From the IMG/VR virus record IMGVR_UViG_3300036829_000104, positions 1 to 64,000 of that record: a DNA stretch of 64,000 bases. One strand, 5' to 3'. Both the position numbers and the translations under genes were made by a program. The DNA is from a virus. Of the stretch, positions 53,068 to 62,500 are shown piece by piece (positions within the stretch are counted from its first letter, which is position 1; each line of letters starts with the position of its first letter). The notes under the pieces are model-generated. The model saw only the letters and a program-made list of their open reading frames with translations, was not told where the DNA came from and made no database searches.

Positions 53068-53964
53068 TCACGCCGCCTCGCTGGCCGCCCGCTTCGCGTC
53101 AGCCCGGTCCAGCGCCTTCGCAACCTTCCCGGCGAACCGGTCGCTGATCGCCGCAGCGGTCTTCGCGACCTGCTCGCGGGTCATCTCGCCGGCCACGTAC
53201 CCCGCGGTCAGCTTCTTCGCGTACCGCGAGTCGTGACCCCGCACGAACGTCCGGGACGCCGCCTCACCGCAGCACGGGCAGGTGCCGGTACCGGGCCTGC
53301 TCTCCTCGTCCGCCTGCGCGAGGGACTTCACGAGCTTGCCGTGGAACCGCTCGCTCACCTTGCCAGCAGCTTCGATGACCTGCTCGCGGGTCATCTCGCC
53401 TGCCTTGTACGCGGCACGCAGCTTCGATGCGAACCGCGAGTCGTGACCGCGGGCGAACACCCGCGCGGTCAGCTCACCGCACCCGCAGGCGCACTGCTTG
53501 TCGGCCGGCTTCGGCTTGTAGGTGCCCTTCGCCTTCGGCGCCTTGACCTCAGCGGGCTCGTCCGCAGTCTCGGCCTCCGGCTCGCCGGCCTCGTCCTCGG
53601 GCTCGATGACCTCGGAGGCGTCTGCAGCTTCCTGCTGCGCGAGCCAGACGTCGGCGTCGATCATCGTGCCGTTGTCCAGCCCGCGCTGAATCGCGGCAGC
53701 CAGTTCCTCATCGGTCGGGTTGGCAGGGTCGGCCACAAACGGGGACACAGCCTCGCCGGTCTGCGGCGCCTCCTCCTGCACGGTCTCACCCTCGGCGGCG
53801 ACCTGCGCGAGCCGCGCCTCGTGCCGCTTCGCCCGGCCGATCACGGTGGTGCGGGGAACGCCGAGCACCTTCGCTGCCTCGGTGGCGCTGCCGTCGGCTG
53901 CCTGCAAGGCGGCGTACGCCTGCACCTCGAGCTCAACCTTGCTGGTGGCGGTGGTGGTGGTCAT
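53068..53964 (-). CDS. HTH protein with two tandem zinc-binding domains
   Basis: 298 residues. N-terminal HTH (ATEAAKVLGVPRTTVIGRAK, 27-46), a long acidic linker, then two copies of a 65-residue domain. Copy 1 starts CACGCGELTARVFARGHDSR (158), copy 2 CPCCGEAASRTFVRGHDSRY (229). Each is followed by AGEMTREQV and a helix ending KSLAQAD or KALDRAD. The paired CxC/GHDSR motifs look like zinc-stabilised DNA- or protein-binding modules. Member of the shared-operator regulon. Confidence 0.75.
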   Translation of the reverse strand: MTTTTATSKVELEVQAYAALQAADGSATEAAKVLGVPRTTVIGRAKRHEARLAQVAAEGETVQEEAPQTGEAVSPFVADPANPTDEELAAAIQRGLDNGTMIDADVWLAQQEAADASEVIEPEDEAGEPEAETADEPAEVKAPKAKGTYKPKPADKQCACGCGELTARVFARGHDSRFASKLRAAYKAGEMTREQVIEAAGKVSERFHGKLVKSLAQADEESRPGTGTCPCCGEAASRTFVRGHDSRYAKKLTAGYVAGEMTREQVAKTAAAISDRFAGKVAKALDRADAKRAASEAA

Positions 53965-53984
53965 GGCTGGAGCCTCCCAAAGTG

Positions 53985-54004
53985 TTGTCCGTTTACATGG
54001 ATAA
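53985..54004 (-). promoter_or_regulatory. Shared operator, site 6
   Basis: TTATCCATGTAAACGGACAA in gene direction, followed by CACTTTGGGAGG; promoter TTGTCC-N18-TAGTCT directly upstream. Confidence 0.7.
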
Positions 54005-54113
54005 GACTACCGGCGGACCTTCGGATAGGACAAGCCAGAAGACACGATTCGAACTCCCACTCGCTCACCACCGACCACCCATCCGCCAGCCGCGCGAACG
54101 CTGAGGGAGGGCC

Positions 54114-54446
54114 ATGACCACCCCCGGCAGCACAACCGCCCGGGGATACGGCAACAGCCATCAGCGCGAGAGAGCACGCTGGGAACCGGTCGTCGCCGCA
54201 GGCGAAGCATTCTGCAGCGAAACCATTTGCGTCATGCCCGCCCGCTGGATCAAGCCCGGCACTCAGTGGCACCTGGCTCACACGCCAGATCGCACGGGCT
54301 GGCTAGGACCAGCGCACGCCCGCTGCAACCTCGCCGAGCGCAACCGCCGCGTGAACGGAAGCCGCAGGAAATCCGGAAGCCGAAGCCGCGCCATCCGCAA
54401 ACCCGGCCCCAAGACACTGCCGTGGCGCACCTCACGCCAGTGGTAG
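54114..54446 (+). CDS. HNH endonuclease upstream of terminase
   Basis: 110 residues. FCSETICVMPARWIKPGTQW HLAH, then GWLGPAHARCNLAERNRR has the Cys pair, DNA-cutting His and Asn of an HNH domain. In HK97-type phages an HNH protein beside the terminase is needed for specific cutting at cos. Followed by a 370-base region with no firm gene. Confidence 0.85.
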   Translation: MTTPGSTTARGYGNSHQRERARWEPVVAAGEAFCSETICVMPARWIKPGTQWHLAHTPDRTGWLGPAHARCNLAERNRRVNGSRRKSGSRSRAIRKPGPKTLPWRTSRQW

Positions 54447-54816
54447 CCAGCCACCGCCTCACCCGGCCAGCGATGCCAGTCACCCCCGCACGTGCACCGC
54501 AGTACATCTGTCACCGCTACGTACCGTCGTCGAGCCCGGCGGCAGGAGCGTGCCGCACCTCAGGGCCTGACGCTGCGAAAGCGCAAGCAGGAAAGCAGAA
54601 GCGGAGCGCAAGCACGAAAGCGCCCAGCGGCATCCCGGTCAGACCGGAAGTAATCACCGACCGTGACGGTTGCCGTCGCGGACAGTAGCGCACCGCCGCG
54701 ACCGTGGGGGGGCGGGGTCGAAACGGGCAAAACGGGCGCCGCTGACCCCCCCGAGTCAAACTTTTTATCTCCCCCGGCGTGAGGGGGGCTTGTGACTGGC
54801 GAGGAGGTGACTGCGA
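54447..54816. other. Gap before terminase; possible cos region
   Basis: No convincing gene; a frame at 54474-54689 has poor composition and no Shine-Dalgarno. The DNA includes repeated AAAGC/GAAAGC motifs at 54578-54640, G and C runs at 54706-54752, and CCCCC-GGCGTGA-GGGGG near 54773. A cos or packaging site is expected between HNH and small terminase genes, but nothing decides it. Confidence 0.35.
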
Positions 54817-55491
54817 GTGTCCCGGTCGCGTCCCAGTACTGAGGAAGTCACCGCACGCCGCAGCCGGGTCCTCCAGCTGCGCGCGGCGGGCCTGTCTTAC
54901 CAGGAGATCGCGCGGCAGACCGGTCACAAAACCGCCGCCGCGGCGGCGCAGGACGCTACGCGGGCGTTGCGTGACCGGCAGGCGGTAGGGGAGCCGGCGG
55001 GCCTGTTCGGCACGCTTGAGCTCGAGCGGATCGACTCGCTTGAGCGGGCGATGCAGACGGTGCTGCGGACGGCGGCGGGCAAAGGTGACCATGAGACGGT
55101 CCTGAAGTCGGTTGACCGGCTGACGCGCCTGTCGGAGCGCCGCTCGCGGCTCCTCGGCGACGGCGGCGGGAACGCGGGCGGCGGCCATTCGGACGAGACG
55201 CCCGGCCGGTATACCGCGTCGAAGCCCGGCCCCGTGGAGCAGCGGGTGCGTGCCGATATCGGCGCGCTGATGACGAGTCATCCGATGGGCGAGGCGCTGA
55301 CCGAGATGTGTCACACGCTGGCGCGGAACCTGGACAACGGCGCCGGGCTCGCGACGGCGGCGGTGAACCGCGAGCTGCGGGCGAACCTGGCGGAGCTGAG
55401 CAGGCTGGCGGTTGATGACGGCGATGAGCTTGCGGACGAGCTATCCGTCCCTGAGCTGCCCTCCCCGGTTCGGGACTCCGCGGAGTCCTGA
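54817..55491 (+). CDS. terS: Terminase small subunit
   Basis: 224 residues from GTG (GAGGAGG upstream). The N-terminal HTH (SRVLQLRAAGLSYQEIARQT GHKTAAAAAQDATRALR) would bind the packaging site. A helical oligomerisation region (LERAMQTVLRTAAGKGDHET VLKSVDRLTRLSERRSRLL) and an acidic C-terminus follow. Overlaps the large subunit by about 75 bases. Confidence 0.8.
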   Translation: MSRSRPSTEEVTARRSRVLQLRAAGLSYQEIARQTGHKTAAAAAQDATRALRDRQAVGEPAGLFGTLELERIDSLERAMQTVLRTAAGKGDHETVLKSVDRLTRLSERRSRLLGDGGGNAGGGHSDETPGRYTASKPGPVEQRVRADIGALMTSHPMGEALTEMCHTLARNLDNGAGLATAAVNRELRANLAELSRLAVDDGDELADELSVPELPSPVRDSAES

Positions 55492-56923
55492 CCGCCCGAC
55501 GCTGGGCGGGCAGGTCGCGAACGTCGCGGCGAAGCTGGGCAAGCCGTTCATGCCGTGGCAGCGGTATGTCGCCGACGTGGTGATGGAGATCGACCCGGCG
55601 ACCGGGCAGCTCGCGTACTCGGAGATGGGACTGACGGTCCCGCGGCAGTCGGGGAAGTCGACGTGGGTGCTGGCCAAGGCCGTGCACCGGGCGTCGGCCA
55701 CGAAGTTTTTCGGGGCGCGGCAGCACCTGGTGTATACGGCGCAGACCCGGCTGAAGGCGCGGGAGAAGTGGGAAGAGGACTTCCTCACCGAGCTTGAGGC
55801 GTCGAGCGCGTTCAGGCACCGGTTCAAGCCGCACCTGGCGAACGGCACCGAGCATCTGCGGTTCGTGAACGGTTCCCGGTTCGGCCTCGAGGCGGGGACG
55901 GAGAAGGCCGGGCACGGCGGGACGCTGGACGAGGCCTACATCGACGAGGCGTTCGCGCAGTCTGACTGGCGGCTGGAGCAGGCGTTCGGCCCGGCGATGA
56001 TCACGCGGGCGAACAAGCTGCTGGCGTGGATCTCGACGGCGGGATGGCTCGGCGGCTCGCAGTACCTGGCGGACAAGGTTGAGATCGGCCGGGCAGCGGT
56101 CGAGGAGGGCCGGACACGCGGCCTGGCGTACTTCGAGTGGTCGGCGGCGGATAGCGCGGACCCGGGGGACCCGGCAACCTGGTATGCGTGCATGCCGGCG
56201 CTCGGCTACACGATCAGCGAGGACGCGATCCGCGCCGAGTACGAGAAGGCGCGCGACGCCGGGAAGCTCAACGAGTTCGAGCGCGCCTACCTGAACCGGT
56301 GGGTGCCGAAGCAGGTGCAGGCGTCCCGTTCGGCGCTGGACCTGGCCGGGTGGGAGCGGAACGCGGACCCGGCGTCGGAGATCACCTCCCGGGTCGCGAT
56401 CGGGTTCTCGATCGCACCGGACTTGTCGTCGGCGGCGATCGGGGTTGCGGGGCGGCGGGCAGACGGCCTCGGCCACCTCGAGCTGACGGATCACCGCGAG
56501 GGCACGGCGTGGGTGACGGACCGGCTGCTGGAGATGGCGAAGCGGTGGGGCCCGTGCGCGATCGTGCTGAACCCGTCGTCGGCCGCCGCAGCGATCGAGA
56601 AGGACCTGATCGAGCGCGGCGTGAAGCCGAAGCCCGGCCCGGGCGAGTACCTGCTGCACGTGGTGGGCGGCCGGGAGTGGGCGCAGGCGTGCGTTGCGCT
56701 CGCGCGGGACGTGACCGGCGACCGGCTGCGGGTCCTGCCGGCGCCGCCGCTGGACGACGCGGCACGGGACGCGGTGCGGCGGAAGCTCGGGGATTCGTGG
56801 GCGTTCGCGGAGAGGCCTGACGGCGCGGACATCCGCCCGCTCGAGGCCGTGACGCTCGCGAGGCACGGGTTCATGACCCACGGCCTCGCGGAGCCGGCGG
56901 ACCCGTTCGTGATCTTCGGATAG
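55415..56923 (+). CDS. terL: Terminase large subunit
   Basis: 502 residues; ATG at 55415 or 55424 possible. ATPase domain with Walker A VPRQSGKS (75-82), Walker B EAYIDEAF (about 175) and the C-motif region WISTAGW. The nuclease domain begins near VAIGFSIAPDLSSAAIGVAG and includes IVLNPSSAAAAIEKDL. At the first metal-binding position this copy has SIAPD rather than the usual DxSPD. It packages DNA into the prohead. Confidence 0.92.
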   Translation: MTAMSLRTSYPSLSCPPRFGTPRSPDRPTLGGQVANVAAKLGKPFMPWQRYVADVVMEIDPATGQLAYSEMGLTVPRQSGKSTWVLAKAVHRASATKFFGARQHLVYTAQTRLKAREKWEEDFLTELEASSAFRHRFKPHLANGTEHLRFVNGSRFGLEAGTEKAGHGGTLDEAYIDEAFAQSDWRLEQAFGPAMITRANKLLAWISTAGWLGGSQYLADKVEIGRAAVEEGRTRGLAYFEWSAADSADPGDPATWYACMPALGYTISEDAIRAEYEKARDAGKLNEFERAYLNRWVPKQVQASRSALDLAGWERNADPASEITSRVAIGFSIAPDLSSAAIGVAGRRADGLGHLELTDHREGTAWVTDRLLEMAKRWGPCAIVLNPSSAAAAIEKDLIERGVKPKPGPGEYLLHVVGGREWAQACVALARDVTGDRLRVLPAPPLDDAARDAVRRKLGDSWAFAERPDGADIRPLEAVTLARHGFMTHGLAEPADPFVIFG

Positions 56924-56939
56924 GAGGAGCGTGACTGGC

Positions 56940-57176
56940 ATGCCGGCGGTCATCACGGCTGAGGCGTTCGCGAGGGCGCTGGCCGGGGCAGGCGTCATCC
57001 ACGATATCCATCGCGTGCGCCGCGTCGTGGTCGACGCCGAGGCCGGATCCGCGGTCCGCGTCTATGTCGAGCGGTACGGCGACGAGCGGCTGCTGAACGT
57101 CGTCCCGACGCTCAACGGCATTGAGATCATCGGCGTCCCGGCGGGCCCGGCCAACGACGAACGCAGGGAGCGGTGA
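56940..57176 (+). CDS. Hypothetical protein between terminase and portal
   Basis: 78 residues; AEAFARALAGAGVIHDIHRV then strands (VRVYVERYGDERLLNVV). The ATG is ten bases after AGGAG; a GTG at 56931 is close by. Similar small proteins occur at this position in other actinophages. Confidence 0.65.
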   Translation: MPAVITAEAFARALAGAGVIHDIHRVRRVVVDAEAGSAVRVYVERYGDERLLNVVPTLNGIEIIGVPAGPANDERRER

Positions 57177-57412
57177 TGACGGTTCTCGATCACGTCCCGG
57201 TAGAGCGAATCAGCGAGCGGGCCTCGTCGGTGCGGTTCTCCCGGGTCCTCGTCGCGGTGGTCGCCGGCGTCCTGTTCGGGCTCGGCTGGGTCGCGTACAA
57301 GACCCTCGCAGTCGTGTGGTTCGCCGCGGTCTGGTGCGCGATGGCTGTTGCAGAGGGATGGGCTGATGCACGCAGGGGACAGGTGACACGTGGGCCTGCC
57401 CGAGCGGGTTAA
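57173..57412 (+). CDS. Small membrane protein
   Basis: 79 residues starting at GTG 57173 or ATG 57176 in a GTGA junction. Spans VLVAVVAGVLFGLGWVAY and LAVVWFAAVWCAMAVAEG. It overlaps the portal start by 23 bases. Confidence 0.65.
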   Translation: MMTVLDHVPVERISERASSVRFSRVLVAVVAGVLFGLGWVAYKTLAVVWFAAVWCAMAVAEGWADARRGQVTRGPARAG

Positions 57413-59438
57413 CGCCCGCGCGTCCCGAGCCCTGTCGCGGCGAACGGGCGGCGCCCTGTCGTGGGACGAGTACCAGTCGTATTTCGACTTCGGCGGCCCC
57501 GGTGCGCCGCTCCTGCAGACGACGATGGGGTCGCTGGACCGGGAGAAAGTCGCCGCCTCCGCGGTCGCCGCCTACAAGGCGTCGGGGCCGGTGTTCGCGC
57601 TGGTGATGGCCCGGATGCAGGTGTTCTCCCAGGTGCGGTTCCAGTGGACCCGGTTCTCCGGCAGCCTGCCCGGTGACCTGTTCGGCACGCCAGAGCTCGG
57701 GGTGCTGGAGAAGCCGTGGCCGAACGGGACGACCGCGGACCTGCTGGCCCGCATGGAGATGCACAACTCCCTCGCCGGGAACGCGTACGTGCGGCGCACC
57801 CGAGTCGACCAGCTGAACGTGCTGCGGCCGGACCTGGTGACGATCATCCTCGGCTCGCAGGAGAACGAGGCGGACCCGGCGCTGGCCGCCGACACCGAGG
57901 TCGCCGGCTACTTCTACACGCCGGCCGGGGGCAGGCCGCAGATCTTCCTGCCTGACGAGATCGCGCACTTCGCGCCGGTCCCGGACCCGTGGTTCCACTT
58001 CCTCGGCCAGTCGTGGATCACGCCGGTGCTGCGGGAACTACAGGGCGACATGGCCGCCACCGAGCACAAGTGGGCGTTCTTCCAGAACTCCGCAACACCT
58101 AACCTCGCGGTCAAGTTCGACCCCGCGCTGACGATCGACAAGGTGCGGGCCTTCAAGGAACTGATGGAGGAGGAGCACCGGGGAGTCCGCAACGCGTTCC
58201 GCACGCTCTACCTCGGCGGCGGCGCGGACCCGACGACGGTCGGGTCCAGTTTCAAGGACATGGATTACGCGGTGATCCAGGGCCGCGCCGAGTCCCGGCT
58301 CGCCTCCGCAGCGGGCGTGCCGCCGTCCTGGGTCGGGTTCGCTGAGGGCCTCCAGGGCTCCAGCCTCAACGCCGGGAACTTCGACTCGGCTCGCAGGCGG
58401 TTCGCTGACGGAACACTTGTTCACCTTTGGACCAACGCGGCCGCGTCGCTGGGGTCGATCCTCACGCCCCCGGACCAGTTCTCGCAGCTGTGGTATGACT
58501 CGCGTGTCCCGTTCATGCGGGAAGACGCCGGGGACCTCGCGAAGATCCAGGCGCAGCAGGCGCAGACGATCGCGGCGCTGGTGCGGGAAGGGTTCACCCC
58601 GGAGTCGGTAAAGCTGGCGGTCGCGAACAACGACATGAACCTGCTCGAGCACACCGGGATGCTGAGCGTGCAGCTGTGGGAGCCGGGCGCGGAGAGTTCC
58701 GCTCACCCGGAGCCGGGCGCGGAGTCGCCGTCAGTACCGGCGGGCGTTCCCGCAGGACCGCCGGCGCCTGCCGGGCAGCCCGCCGTGGTGAACGGCGCGG
58801 CGAACGGCGCGACTCCGGCGCTGCATGCGGGCGGCGCGGCGAACGGCAAGCCGGTCTCATCCGCGAACGGGAAGGCCGTCCCGGCGCGTAGCATCCGCGC
58901 GATGAACGGCTACCCGGACGGAGAGCAGTCCCCGCAACCGGGCATGATCTCGCTCGACCTGCCCGACGGGACGATCGACCCGCTGCCCGGCGGCGTCACC
59001 GACCATCACGTGACCGTCGTCTACCTCGGCCCCGACGTCGACGACACGGCGTTCACGCAGGCATGCGCACGCGCGCTCCAGGCCGCCACCGACGCGCCCG
59101 GGCCGCTCGCCGGGACGGTCGACGGGCTCGGCACGTTCCCGCCGTCGGATGCCAGCGACGGGAAGACGCCCGTGTACGCGGACGCGGACCTGCCGGGCGC
59201 GCAGGCGCTCCGCGACGCCCTCGCCGACCTGTCGCAAAGCGAGTTCACCGACTGGGTGCCGCACGTCACCTTGTGCTATGCGGGACCGGATGACGAGCTT
59301 CCGCCGCCGGTGCCCTCAACCCCGGTCACGGTCTCGCACCTGTCGGTCCACCGCGGTGATGACGTGATGCGGTTCCCGCTCGGCGGCGCCGCCGCGGCGT
59401 CCGGCGCGAACGGCAAGGTCCCGGCACACGCCGGCTGA
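57390..59438 (+). CDS. Portal protein fused to a 2H phosphoesterase domain
   Basis: 682 residues from GTG. Residues 1-430 are an HK97-family portal (PVFALVMARMQVFSQVRFQW, LAGNAYVRR, GQSWITPVLRELQGDMAATE, VPPSWVGFAEGLQGSSLNAG NF). A Gly/Ala/Pro/Asn-rich linker (435-515) follows. Residues 519-665 carry HHVTVVYLG (about 538) and HVTLCYAG (about 625), the two HxT motifs of 2H/ligT phosphoesterases, which hydrolyse 2',3'-cyclic phosphates or 2'-5' linkages such as cyclic oligonucleotide signals. Confidence 0.85.
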   Translation: MGLPERVNARASRALSRRTGGALSWDEYQSYFDFGGPGAPLLQTTMGSLDREKVAASAVAAYKASGPVFALVMARMQVFSQVRFQWTRFSGSLPGDLFGTPELGVLEKPWPNGTTADLLARMEMHNSLAGNAYVRRTRVDQLNVLRPDLVTIILGSQENEADPALAADTEVAGYFYTPAGGRPQIFLPDEIAHFAPVPDPWFHFLGQSWITPVLRELQGDMAATEHKWAFFQNSATPNLAVKFDPALTIDKVRAFKELMEEEHRGVRNAFRTLYLGGGADPTTVGSSFKDMDYAVIQGRAESRLASAAGVPPSWVGFAEGLQGSSLNAGNFDSARRRFADGTLVHLWTNAAASLGSILTPPDQFSQLWYDSRVPFMREDAGDLAKIQAQQAQTIAALVREGFTPESVKLAVANNDMNLLEHTGMLSVQLWEPGAESSAHPEPGAESPSVPAGVPAGPPAPAGQPAVVNGAANGATPALHAGGAANGKPVSSANGKAVPARSIRAMNGYPDGEQSPQPGMISLDLPDGTIDPLPGGVTDHHVTVVYLGPDVDDTAFTQACARALQAATDAPGPLAGTVDGLGTFPPSDASDGKTPVYADADLPGAQALRDALADLSQSEFTDWVPHVTLCYAGPDDELPPPVPSTPVTVSHLSVHRGDDVMRFPLGGAAAASGANGKVPAHAG

Positions 59439-59527
59439 CCCCATCACATCCCTTTCAGCGGGCCTCCCCGTGCGGGCCCGTTTCTGACGCTGCCCAGCCA
59501 TCGACAAAGGAGAGGCGGCCGCTGTTC

Positions 59528-62500
59528 ATGACGGAAACCGATCGCAGGGTGCGCCGCGCGCTGGACGGCGAGGGCGACGGGCTGCGTTCCCGCGTCCTGC
59601 CGCTGGACGACATCGAGATCCTGTCCCGCTCCAAGGGCGGCGACCCGGACGGGCGCACCGTTGTCGCCTACGCCGCAGCGTTCGGCAAGCCCACCGAGAT
59701 CTGGGACCAGGACGGCCACTACACCGAGGAGAACCATCCGCACTCGTTCAACAAGACGGTCGCCGACCGCGGTGTGCGGTTCGGGGCGTTCTACCACCAC
59801 GGCCGCACCCTGCAAGGTACCCCGTCGGAGCGCGGGTCGGTGCCGATCGGCCGGCCGGCCCTCGTCCAGCCGGACGGCAAGGGCCTGCTGACCCACACCG
59901 TCTACAACCGGACCCAGCTTGCCGACGACGTGCTGGACAGCATCCGCAACGGCGACCCGATGGGCATGTCGTACACCGGCGCCTACCTGCAGTCCGACCC
60001 GGGGAACGGCCCCTTCCGGGCACGCAGCGACGGCTCCTTGCCGCACGTGGTGCGCAAGGAAATCGCCTTGATCGAGTTTGGGCCCACCCCCACGCCGGCC
60101 TACGAGGACGCGGAGATCCTCGGCGTGCGTGCCGCGCAGCTGCGTGAGGCGGCCCGTGCCGCCCGGGCGTCCGGGGCGGAGCCGTACCAGCGTCACGCCG
60201 GCGAAGACGTGCAGTGCCCTGACTGCGGCTGCTTCAACGAGGCGGACGCCAACTACTGCGACCAGTGCGGCATCCAGCTGCCTGATTCAGCGTTCCCGGA
60301 CGGGCGGCAGCCCTACCAGCGGGATCCGGGCGAAGACGTGCAGTGCCCCGCCTGCGAGCGGTACGACATGCCGGACGCGATCTTCTGCGACCAGTGCGGG
60401 GCGCAACTCCCCGCCTCGGCGTACGAGGGCAGCCCGGCGCCGCCCGGCGGGACAGACTCGATGACCGCGGCGGACGGCCCGGTGGCGGACACGACCGCGG
60501 GACGCGCGGCGTCGACCGCGCGGCACGAGCCGGTCAACGGCAGCCACTCCCACCCGCACCCGGCATACGGGGCGCAGGGCGGCGACGCCACCCACAGCCA
60601 CGAGCACGCCCACGACGGCGACGCGAACCACCAGCACTCCCACGACCAGCCGGACCCCGGCGACGAGCCGGCGGGCGGAGACATGCCAGGCCGCAGCAGC
60701 GACCCGGCCACGGTCCTGTCCGCGCACTTCGGCTGGACACCGGAACAGGTCGAGGCGCTCGACGAGCAGGAGCGGTCGCTGCTGCTCGCCAGCATCAGCG
60801 CTGCCCACGGTGGCGGCCCGCACGAGCGCGCCGACGTCGATAACAGCACGTGGGACGGCAACGCCGCGATGGCCGCGTGCAAGACCGCCTCTGATTACCG
60901 GGCGATCTGCGCCGGCGAGAAGACCACCGGCACGCCGGACGAGCGGCAGCACTGGGCTCTCCCGCACCACTCGAAGCCCGATGCTCCGCCGAACGCCAAC
61001 GGGGTCCGCAACAGCCTGTCGCGGCTGCCGCAGACCCAGGACCTCGCGAACAAGCAGGCCGCCGAGGCGCATCTGCAGGCCCACATGAGGACGATCAGCC
61101 CCGGCGGAGACTCCGGCGGGGATGACTCGGGCACTTCCGGCAGAAGCGAGACCACCCCGGCCGCCGCAAGCGGCACCGGGGCCGGAACCGCACCGGAAGC
61201 CGCACCCGCAGTAAGGACCGTGAAGCCGCATGAGCACTCCACGGGTGACACCGAAACCGGAAGTGAAAGGAAAGATGCCGTGGAAGGCATGACGATCGAG
61301 CAGCGGGTCGCCCGGCGAGGGGAAATCGACTCGCGGATCCTCGCGATCAGCGAGGAGCACGGCGAGCGGGCGTTCCCGCCCGAGGTGCAGACCGAGTGGG
61401 ACACGCTCAACACCGAGCTGGACGAGCACTCCCGCGCAATCGACGAGCACGAGCGCGCCCTGACCGCGCGCCGGGAGCGAGTCGCGGCGATCGCCGCCCG
61501 GCAGAACCCGGGCACCGGCGGCACCGCGCCGGGGGAGCGGGTCGACGGCACGGCCACCGGCTACAACGCCCCGTCCGGCACGGGTGAGCGCGGCGCTCCG
61601 GCGCTGCTGCCCGGCCGTACCAGCGACGACATTTACGACGTGACCGCGATCCGGTCCCGTGCTTCCAGCCCCGAGCATCTCGCGGGCCTGTACCGGGACA
61701 ACGCGCTGCGCGCGATCGAGCGGGGCACCTTCCCCGGCTCGGACTCCCGGGAGCGCTCGCAGGGCACCGTGGAGCGCCTGCTGCACCGCTGCGACAACGA
61801 GGAAGGCGTCCTCGCCCGCCGCATCCTGGTCACAGGCAACCCGGTTTACATGCGGGCGTACGCGAAGTACGTGGCCCGTCTCGGCGGGGGCGGGCTGAGC
61901 CAGGAGGAGGCGCAGGCGCTCGAGCGCGGCCGGGCGATGGCGGTCGGCACGGGCGCGGACGGCGGTTTCGCGGTCCCCTTCCAGCTCGACCCGACGGTCA
62001 TCCTCACTTCCGACGGGGCGATCAACCCGCTGCGGCAGATCTCCCGCGTGGAGCAGATCGTGGGCAAGGAGTTCGACCTTGTCACCTCCACCGGGGTGAC
62101 GGTGACCCGGTCCAATGAGGCGACGCCGATGCCGGACAACTCGCCGACCCTCGCGCAGCCGACGATCAGGGCGGAGCGGCTGACAGGCTTCATCCCGTTC
62201 TCGATGGAAATCGAGCAGGACTGGTCGGCGCTGCAGTCGCAGATGATGATGCTGCTGGCCGACGCGAAGGACGTCGAGGAAGCAGAGTCGTTCACCAACG
62301 GCAACGGCACCGCGCCGAACGCCGGCGGTATCGTCGCCACCCTGGCCGCGTCCAGCATCATCACGGGCACCGGCACCACCGGGACCCTCGCCGAAGGCGA
62401 CCTGTACGCGCTCGAGGACGACATGGCGCCCCGGTTCCGCTCCCGGGCGGTGTGGATGGCGTCCAAGACGTCGTTCAACGCCTACCGGCAGCTGTTCACG

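Noticed and set aside
54278-54514. Minus-strand frame starting MTDVLRCTCGGDWHRWPGE
   Set aside because: The Cys motif is attractive but the frame runs antisense through the HNH core and has no promoter context.
54956-56998. A 680-codon open frame on the minus strand opposite the terminase
   Set aside because: Arg/Pro-rich translation without motifs; it mirrors the clear terminase genes on the plus strand.
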